Of a stretch of DNA of 58,254 nucleotides, positions 52,297 to 58,254 are shown in pieces. Made by a program: the position numbers and the translations under genes. The notes under the pieces are model-generated. The model was not told the origin of the DNA and made no database searches. It worked only from the letters and a program-made list of their open reading frames with translations. The stretch's first letter is position 1; every line of letters begins with the position of its first letter. Source of the stretch: Sphingomonas pituitosa NBRC 102491 (lineage in GTDB: Bacteria > Pseudomonadota > Alphaproteobacteria > Sphingomonadales > Sphingomonadaceae); contig NZ_BCYY01000028.1 in the NCBI RefSeq assembly GCF_001598435.1, positions 1 through 58,254 of the forward strand, given 5' to 3'.

Positions 52297-54513
52297 ATGG
52301 ACATCGAACGACAGATACCTCCACTGAACATCGCCGGGCTGACGCCCGGCGCCATCTTCTCCGTCGACGACAAGAAGCTCGTCTGGAGAGGCGAGCTGGG
52401 CGACGGCGACCTGAACGTCCAGGACTACCGTACGGGAGAGCTCTACCGGCCGCTGGATGCCTCGACCGGCATGCGTCAGGTCGCCACCTTGACGTGGATG
52501 CAGGACGCGCTCGCCCGTGGCGCGTTCAAGATCCTCCTGTACGCCGACGGCACCAAGCCCGAGGCTGAACGAGCGCCCTTGTCCGAAATGAATCGCGACG
52601 AGCTGCTGAAGTACGATCCGCACGCAGAAGCGCGACAGACGCTCCTCCTGGAGCTTCATCTCAAGGGTATCAGTCGCAGTGATCCCAATCTGGGCGAGGC
52701 AGTCAGGGAGATCTGGACAGAGAAGCTGACGGGCTTCGGGGAACGCCCAGCGACGTCGACCGTGCGCGAGTGGATGACCTGGACCGATCCGGCTTTCCCC
52801 GCCCTCGTCCAGCTGGTGTCGAACAGCGGGCGCGTGCCTCGCGCGAAGCGTCTCGACCCTCTCGTGAGAGAGGTCATCTCTCGCGGCTGCGAGTGGTACT
52901 GGGAGGAGCGTGGTCGTCAGATCAAGGACGTCGAGGCAAAGGGCGCCGTCGAAATCCTGAAGATCAACAAGGAGCGGCGCGAGCAGGGGCTATCGCCGCT
53001 CAAGCAGGCTTCACGCGAGGCCTACCGGCGTGCTGTCCGAACTTCGGAATCGCCGGAGAACTACGAGCGGAAATACGGCAAGATCGCCGCTCAGCGGTAC
53101 TGGCGCACTTCTCGTGAGGGACAGCAGGCGAAGAATGCCCTCGAGCTGGTTCTGATGGACGATACGGTTCTGGACGCCGTGGCCTGCATCCGCACCGTGA
53201 ACGGCCGGCGCTATCCGGCTGGAAGGCCGTATCTGTGCTTGGCGATATGCGCGGGGACACGTTGCGTGCCCGGCTTTGTCATCAGCTTCAAGCCTCCAAC
53301 GACACACACCGCAGCGGAGTGTTTGAGGAGGGTCGGTCTCGAGAAGACCAACATTTCACCAGAATGGAAGCGGCGCTATCCCGTTCTCACGACGATCGGA
53401 GGCAAGCCGGTCGCGCTCGGAGTGGATAACGGCTCGAACTATATCTCGCCTGCATTCCAGGAAGCGGCGGCCGAGGCCGGCATCACCATACGCTATGCAC
53501 CCATTCGGGAGCCGAAGTGGAAGGCGATCATCGAACGCTTCTTCCGGACCTTGAACACCTGGCTGCTGCAGAAGCTTCCAGGTCACACTCTCGACCCGAA
53601 GACGCTGCGGGAACTCAACTACGACCCCGCTACCAAGGCCGTTCTGCTGGTGGAGGAGCTGGAAGCGCTCATCGCCGAGTTCTTGAACGTATATCATATC
53701 TCGATCCACTCGACGCTCAACGAGCAGCCGGCCGCCGCATGGCTACGGTCCATCGAGGCGCGGCCGCGTGCGATCCTCGACCAGCAGGCGCTGGACCGCA
53801 TGCTGCTGATCACCGTTCCGGGACGGCGACTTACGATCAACGGAGTGCGCTGGAATCGTCGGACCTACAGGGTGGGCGAGCTTGAACGGCTTCTACGCGC
53901 CAACGTGCCGAACAGCGCGGTCGGGGACCGGATCAAGCCGAACGCCGCGTGCACGGTGAAGATCAAGATCGATCCCAACAACGTGGGCCACATCTGGGTC
54001 GAAGACCTTGTGACGCGCACCTATGTCGAGCTTCGAGCGACCGACGCGCGATACTCGTGGGGGCTCAGCCTCGATCAGCATGAGCAGGTGCTCGCCTGGG
54101 CCAAGAAGCAGAATCTCGCCTTCAACACCGAGGAAGAGCGGCTGGCGGCGCTTAACGGGCTCAACGACTTCATCGAAGCGAAGATCCCGTCCCTGTCGGT
54201 ACGGGAGCGCCGCGCCGTAGGTCGCTTCACCGATCCCGCGGGCACCCCGACGCCGGACGGCGACGTGACAATCGAGCATGCGGAGGCCTCGCACGATGGC
54301 CTGGGTCAGGTCATCGAGCATGATCCGGCCGCCCCCGAGCGGCTCGATCACGACGTGGTTCAAGACCGGCCAGCCTCGGGCGTCACCGCGCAGGGGAGTA
54401 GCCACGACGCCGATCCCCGCGAGGATCTCGAACTTCCACCGATCGATCCGAAGACCGGCCTCTTCACGCCCCCCGACGACGAGGACGAGCGCTTCGAGGA
54501 GGACTATTCATGA
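52297..54513 (+). CDS. tnsB: TnsB-like DDE transposase
   Basis: A 738-residue transposase that joins 3' ends to target DNA. The RNase-H core carries D288 (VLMDDTVLD), D377 (ALGVDNGSNY) and E413 (KWKAIIERFFRTLN), with a 35-residue gap between the last two, as in TnsB, TniA and MuA. DNA-binding domains precede it and a beta-barrel with a charged C-terminal tail (PPDDEDERFEEDYS), the likely TnsC contact, follows. The start is set at ATG 52297 with GGAGAA upstream; the in-frame upstream extension looks non-coding. It overlaps tnsC by 4 bp. Confidence 0.9.
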   Translation: MDIERQIPPLNIAGLTPGAIFSVDDKKLVWRGELGDGDLNVQDYRTGELYRPLDASTGMRQVATLTWMQDALARGAFKILLYADGTKPEAERAPLSEMNRDELLKYDPHAEARQTLLLELHLKGISRSDPNLGEAVREIWTEKLTGFGERPATSTVREWMTWTDPAFPALVQLVSNSGRVPRAKRLDPLVREVISRGCEWYWEERGRQIKDVEAKGAVEILKINKERREQGLSPLKQASREAYRRAVRTSESPENYERKYGKIAAQRYWRTSREGQQAKNALELVLMDDTVLDAVACIRTVNGRRYPAGRPYLCLAICAGTRCVPGFVISFKPPTTHTAAECLRRVGLEKTNISPEWKRRYPVLTTIGGKPVALGVDNGSNYISPAFQEAAAEAGITIRYAPIREPKWKAIIERFFRTLNTWLLQKLPGHTLDPKTLRELNYDPATKAVLLVEELEALIAEFLNVYHISIHSTLNEQPAAAWLRSIEARPRAILDQQALDRMLLITVPGRRLTINGVRWNRRTYRVGELERLLRANVPNSAVGDRIKPNAACTVKIKIDPNNVGHIWVEDLVTRTYVELRATDARYSWGLSLDQHEQVLAWAKKQNLAFNTEEERLAALNGLNDFIEAKIPSLSVRERRAVGRFTDPAGTPTPDGDVTIEHAEASHDGLGQVIEHDPAAPERLDHDVVQDRPASGVTAQGSSHDADPREDLELPPIDPKTGLFTPPDDEDERFEEDYS

Positions 54514-55511
54514 GCAGAAGACCACGACGTAGGGCCGTTGTGCGGCCCACTTTCTCCGCGGCACAGCTGCGCCCCTCGACCGGCTTGCCGGTCGAGGACA
54601 ACAGCCGTGAGCGCTCCATCGCCGCGGCGAATGCGGTGGCATTGTCCAGGCAGATCTATCTGCAGCATCCCGCTCACCGCGCGATGTTCGCTTCCTTCGA
54701 CTACATTCGAGCCCTGGACCGGCTTTCCACGGGCCCGAAGTCGGCGATGCGCGTTATCGGTGCCAGCGCCTCGGGCAAGTCGACCGGATTCGATCAGTAC
54801 ATCGAGATCGACCGCCGACGGTCCGAGCCTGAGCCGGGGACACTCCCGGTTTTTCGGATCAAGCTCGATCGCGCCTGCACGACCAAGCGCCTCGTGACTT
54901 CGATGCTGGACGGCTACGGGGACGAGTACTCCGATGCGAGCGTCGAGAGCACGCTTCGCAAGCGCCTGTATCGCTGCGTCGAGAGGTTCAGGACGGAGAT
55001 GATCTTCGTCGACGAGGTGCAGCACCTGAACTTTCGCGCTTCCGAGCGATCGGACCCCACGGATACGCTGAAGCGCATGCTCGACGACGGTGTGGTGTCA
55101 CTGGTGTTCGGCGGCGACGAAACCGCCCTCAACCTGATGAATCGGAACATCCAGCTCGCGAACCGCATGATCGCTCCAGGCGACATCAACGCCTTGAGTA
55201 TCGAGGACGAGGGCGACCGTCGGACATTCCGATCCTTCGTCTCCAGGCTTGATCAGGAGCTGGTCACGAGAAGCATCATGGAACGTCCGTCGAACCTGGA
55301 GGACGACACGACTCTCCGGTGCCTCTTCGTGGTGTCGGGAGGATATCTGGGTCGAGTGGTCAACCTGGTGAGACAGGCGATCGCCATCGCTGTCCGGCGG
55401 TCTGCGCCCATCATCGAGCCACATGATCTCTGGCTCGCAACCGAGCGCTGGGCGATCCAGCAGAAGATCGTGTCCTACAATCCTTTCAGCAAGGGGATTC
55501 CCGATGCCTGA
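54510..55511 (+). CDS. tnsC: TnsC/TniB-like AAA+ transposition regulator
   Basis: A 333-residue ATPase. Walker A is GASASGKST (84-92) and Walker B is MIFVDEVQHL (D168, E169). It should assemble on target DNA and connect the target selector TniQ to TnsB. Start ATG 54510 overlaps the tnsB stop (ATGA). The length fits TnsC/TniB of simple Tn7-like and Tn5053-like elements. Confidence 0.9.
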   Translation: MSRRPRRRAVVRPTFSAAQLRPSTGLPVEDNSRERSIAAANAVALSRQIYLQHPAHRAMFASFDYIRALDRLSTGPKSAMRVIGASASGKSTGFDQYIEIDRRRSEPEPGTLPVFRIKLDRACTTKRLVTSMLDGYGDEYSDASVESTLRKRLYRCVERFRTEMIFVDEVQHLNFRASERSDPTDTLKRMLDDGVVSLVFGGDETALNLMNRNIQLANRMIAPGDINALSIEDEGDRRTFRSFVSRLDQELVTRSIMERPSNLEDDTTLRCLFVVSGGYLGRVVNLVRQAIAIAVRRSAPIIEPHDLWLATERWAIQQKIVSYNPFSKGIPDA

Positions 55512-57420
55512 TCATAGCAGTTGGACCCCGCCGGAGCGTGGCTCCGGACGCGTGCTGTTCCCGACCTCGATAGACCCACGAGAGTACCTCATGGGGGCAG
55601 TTCTCAAGGCCGCCTCGGACAACGCTCACATGAACGTCAGCGCGATCCTCGCGTCTGCCGGCTATCCGCACGCGAGATCGTTCGATCTCGCTCTCAGTCG
55701 ACTGGAGAACATCGCGGGGCTGGCAAGCGTTCTCGGAGTTGACCGCGATGAGCTTGCGGACCTGACATTCCGTCCGCGGCGCTCCTTCGGCCACCTGACC
55801 ACAGTGTCGTTTCTCGGCGGGGAGGCTTCGTCGTTCGACATCGTCACGCGCCGGCGGCGCGTCTCAGGTACCACGTTGCGCTCGCAGCCCTTTCATAGAG
55901 CGGTATGGACGCACGGCCTGCTTCCATACTGCCCAGTCTCTCTTGAGCTTCTGGTCGATCGCTGCCCGCGATGCAATCAGAAGCTGGACTGGTTCCGGGC
56001 TACCCCCGCAGGGGAACCGCGTTGGCGATCCCCAGACATCAACGCGATATTTCGATGCGGCGATCCGAAGTGCGGGAACGACCTTCGAGACACGTCATCG
56101 AGCTTCCTCGATGATCGCCTGGTCGCATCATACCGCACGATGGCCGGGCTCGTCGCCCCCGGCGACAGGCACGGAGCAGGAATCGATCTGCCGCCGGCCC
56201 TGCAGACCCTTTCCTCCGGCGCGTGCTTCGAACTTGGATGGAGCTTAGCCAGGGTCTTCGCCCTCGACGGCGCCTCCAGAGCTCGGAGCAAGACGCTCGA
56301 CGCCGAAACTTTTCTGTCGACTTTGCATCTCGCTGAACAGTTTCTGTCCGGTTGGCCGGATCGCTTCCAATTCGAACTGCAGACTTCCGCCCGGAACGCT
56401 CCCATTGAAGTGGCGGTCCAGCGCGTGCGTCGACTTAAGGCGCTTACACGAGCAAAGGCGATGTGGCCCGAGGTCACTGAGACGATCAGGCTAGCCTACC
56501 CCGCTCTGCTAAAGCGCGATCGGATAGCCCTGAGGTCACTGAATCCATCAGTGGTCACGCGGACCGATGCTGTCGAGATAGTCGGAATGACGGCCAGGAG
56601 TTTTGCGAAAGCGGCGACCTCGCAGGGCCTGGAAGCGCTGGCCACACGGGGCGACCGACGATCGTTCCAGGACTTCGACATCGCCGCCATTGAGAAGCTG
56701 CGCGACGCGAAGCTCGCGAGCATGCCGCTGGACTCCGTCGCTGAGCACCTCGGCATCAGCTATCACGGCGTGGAACAGCTCGCGGCGGTTGGCCTGCTTC
56801 GACTGGAGGAGCACCCGGCGCTAGCGGCAACATACCGCCTTCCGAGGGTGGTTCGATCCTCTGTAGACGGCCTCGTCGAACAGCTGATCCGCGGCTCGCG
56901 AGGAGAGATGTCGGGTACCTGCATTCCGCTCCGTATCGCGATCAAGTGCCTTCAAGGCGAGAAACCCTGGGCATCGATCCTTCGAGCCCTGCTGGAGGGA
57001 GCCCTGCCTTTTGCCCTGGACCCGAACGCCACTCGGATCGTCCGGGGTATCGCCGTGCCGGAAAACAGCGTCGATCTGCTGAGGTCCTTCTCCTTCCGCC
57101 GTGCCGATCACCCTCATTTCCCGTTTGCGAAGGACATGAGCAGACGGGATGCCGAGGAAGCACTCAATCTCGTTCCGCGTACTTTGGAGCAGGCGCTAAA
57201 ACAGGAACTTGGATCAGATCGAAGCAGCGGTCGCATACGCGTCGGGGACGTCGCGGCGATTGCGGCGCGGCTCATCTCGGCAGCGGAGATCAGCGCTCGG
57301 ACCCGCCCCGGCACCCGGCGACTGCCGCGAGAGCTCAAGCGCGGACGATACAAGCGCATCGGCGCGGCAGGATGGTCGCGTCAAGAAATCGAACCACTTC
57401 TGGCTGGAGGGAGAAAGTAG
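55504..57420 (+). CDS. tniQ: TniQ/TnsD-family target selector
   Basis: A 638-residue protein, overlapping tnsC by 8 bp. The TniQ zinc-binding part is GLLPYCPVSLELLVDRCPRC then FRCGDPKCGNDL. The long C-terminal half contains HTH-like units (VEIVGMTARSFAKAATSQGL and SVAEHLGISYHGVEQLAAVG), which would read a specific DNA site, as TnsD does. It is longer than the roughly 400-residue TniQ of Tn5053, so it is a TnsD-like site selector. The target is unknown. Confidence 0.82.
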   Translation: MPDHSSWTPPERGSGRVLFPTSIDPREYLMGAVLKAASDNAHMNVSAILASAGYPHARSFDLALSRLENIAGLASVLGVDRDELADLTFRPRRSFGHLTTVSFLGGEASSFDIVTRRRRVSGTTLRSQPFHRAVWTHGLLPYCPVSLELLVDRCPRCNQKLDWFRATPAGEPRWRSPDINAIFRCGDPKCGNDLRDTSSSFLDDRLVASYRTMAGLVAPGDRHGAGIDLPPALQTLSSGACFELGWSLARVFALDGASRARSKTLDAETFLSTLHLAEQFLSGWPDRFQFELQTSARNAPIEVAVQRVRRLKALTRAKAMWPEVTETIRLAYPALLKRDRIALRSLNPSVVTRTDAVEIVGMTARSFAKAATSQGLEALATRGDRRSFQDFDIAAIEKLRDAKLASMPLDSVAEHLGISYHGVEQLAAVGLLRLEEHPALAATYRLPRVVRSSVDGLVEQLIRGSRGEMSGTCIPLRIAIKCLQGEKPWASILRALLEGALPFALDPNATRIVRGIAVPENSVDLLRSFSFRRADHPHFPFAKDMSRRDAEEALNLVPRTLEQALKQELGSDRSSGRIRVGDVAAIAARLISAAEISARTRPGTRRLPRELKRGRYKRIGAAGWSRQEIEPLLAGGRK

Positions 57421-57421
57421 G

Positions 57422-57949
57422 ATGCATCGCAGATCCGGAGCGCGGAAGAGGCAGAACGCAGGTCGCAGGAGCCATTCGTCGCTTGATCGCAAAACGATCT
57501 ATGAGGTCTCGCACGTGGAGCGGCTGTCGAAGGCCCTTCAGCAGATCCTCACGGTCGAGTTCCGCACGCCGATCGATCTTCGAGTGTGCTGCGCCACCGT
57601 TGCCGCTGGCACGGCGCTCTCGCGGCACATCGTGGGAGACGACGTGTTCTACATGGGCTTGCCCTGGTCGACATCGGCGGCACTGAAGCACCTCGCAGGG
57701 CGCGGCTTCGTCTTTAGCCCGCGAGAAGCGCTAGCCGCGCTGTACCGACTTGAAGCTAGCCACATCATCGATCGTCGACGTCTCGAATATCGAGATCGCC
57801 GTCAGACGAGGCGTTCTCGGTCGAGTGTGATAATGTCGTCTGTTGTCAACGGGGATGAGTGGGCGCAACGAGCGTCGATCAGGACCAGGCAAGTCCGGCC
57901 AGGCGTCTGGGACGATAGATTCCCCCTCGGATATTCACGCCGCGGATGA
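57422..57949 (+). CDS. Unrecognised last gene of the transposition operon
   Basis: A 175-residue protein whose start is one base after the tniQ stop. N-terminal 30 residues are very basic. A middle part YMGLPWSTSAALKHLAGRGF and SPREALAALYRLEASHIIDR is helical. No family is recognised. Its position makes it a candidate accessory factor of transposition, in the place where Tn7 has tnsE-type or other genes. A terminator follows. Confidence 0.65.
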   Translation: MHRRSGARKRQNAGRRSHSSLDRKTIYEVSHVERLSKALQQILTVEFRTPIDLRVCCATVAAGTALSRHIVGDDVFYMGLPWSTSAALKHLAGRGFVFSPREALAALYRLEASHIIDRRRLEYRDRRQTRRSRSSVIMSSVVNGDEWAQRASIRTRQVRPGVWDDRFPLGYSRRG

Positions 57950-57997
57950 CGCGCTCGCAGGGAAATAGCAGCAGCCGCTCGATGCCCTGATATCGAA

Positions 57998-58027
57998 GAC
58001 CGGTCCTTACGGACCGGTCATTTTTTT
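57998..58027 (+). terminator. Strong Rho-independent terminator of the transposition operon
   Basis: The stem GACCGGTCC/GGACCGGTC is perfect over 9 bp, with loop TTAC, followed directly by A and seven T. It closes the plus-strand tnsABC-tniQ series 48 bp after the last stop. Confidence 0.92.
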
Positions 58028-58070
58028 GGCCCGATTACCCTTGGAAGTTTGTAAATGTTTTCTCCCGTAC

Positions 58071-58157
58071 GGATGCCGTGCGTTAAAGTGTTCGGTCTAG
58101 CGTGTATTACCGTGCGCAACTCGCAGCGCAGCCAGACCGTTAGCGTGCGGGATTACA
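58071..58157. repeat. Candidate transposon end with CGTG repeats
   Basis: After the terminator the sequence is AT-richer and shows short direct repeats CGTGCG at 58077, 58111 and 58144 and CGTGTA at 58101. They are followed by GATTACA at 58151-58157; Tn7-like ends finish in ACA (TGT inverted). The repeats could be TnsB-binding sites. In Tn7 and Tn5053 the tnsA/tnsB side, not the tniQ side, faces the end, so this assignment is tentative. Confidence 0.35.
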
Positions 58158-58254
58158 CAGATCCATGAACATCCAAAAACCCGCGGATTTGCGTGGTTCT
58201 TGACGGTATCTGATCCACCCAAATCCGGGTCGATCCATTGGAACCCGCGGCACC

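Noticed and set aside
58158..58254. Possible tRNA 3' part at the window end (CGCGGCACC), as a Tn7-like target
   Set aside because: No T-arm or matching acceptor stem can be folded from the visible bases.
43000..58254. CRISPR array or Cas genes linked to the Tn7-like core
   Set aside because: No regularly spaced repeats and no Cas-like protein were seen, so a CRISPR-guided transposon is not supported.

Overview
The window reads as chromosomal DNA of a sphingomonad (Alphaproteobacteria, Sphingomonas-like). Evidence: high G+C, two secreted proteins ending in a PEPxxWA-type sorting signal, a tandem-HAMP sensor kinase, and small conserved membrane proteins of sphingomonad type. This placement rests on family recognition, not on a marker gene; there is no rRNA, tRNA or CRISPR array in the window.

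Layout. 1-2.0 kb: 5' part of a tandem-HAMP sensor kinase (minus) and a three-gene operon with two DUF5985-type membrane proteins. 2.4-4.6 kb: a PLP-dependent decarboxylase divergent from an ArsR-type regulator with a palindromic operator at its start codon. 4.6-8.5 kb: a PEP-CTERM protein, then the copper efflux pair copA-cueR behind a textbook CueR box. 8.5-10 kb: decayed DNA with a LysR relic. 10-18 kb: small proteins and a methyltransferase-like protein, a diaminopimelate decarboxylase, a patatin lipoprotein, a GH5-like hydrolase, a DUF2161 nuclease-fold protein and a ZIP transporter. 18.5-26 kb: small secreted proteins, a second PEP-CTERM protein, a DJ-1/PfpI protein coupled to a GlxA-like regulator, and a MarR-GST-aminoglycoside phosphotransferase cluster. 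26-36 kb: signalling and surface genes (MCP, stand-alone receiver, TPR hybrid kinase with a degenerate receiver, repeat-bearing subtilase autotransporter, EAL protein). 36-38 kb: a hipB-like antitoxin with a decayed partner.

The accessory region from about 38 kb to the end is the most unusual. A four-gene minus-strand operon (39.5-42.6 kb) encodes a multiubiquitin-type ubiquitin-like protein, an E1-like ThiF enzyme with the N-terminal domain usual for such operons, a Lon-like AAA domain whose nucleotide-binding motifs look lost, and an unrecognised protein. It looks like a bacterial ubiquitin-like conjugation system. Next come a truncated TnsB-like protein and four paralogous proteins (44.2-49.7 kb) that keep the HTH plus RNase-H-fold layout of TnsB/integrase transposases but lack the DDE residues, plus a 3' relic of a fifth copy. 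From 49.8 kb to the end, on the plus strand, are small genes and a complete Tn7-like core, tnsA-tnsB-tnsC-tniQ, plus one unknown gene, closed by a strong terminator and a candidate transposon end.

Inference: a Tn7-like element carries, or sits next to, a family of catalytically dead transposase homologues and a ubiquitin-like operon. The element's left boundary could not be found.
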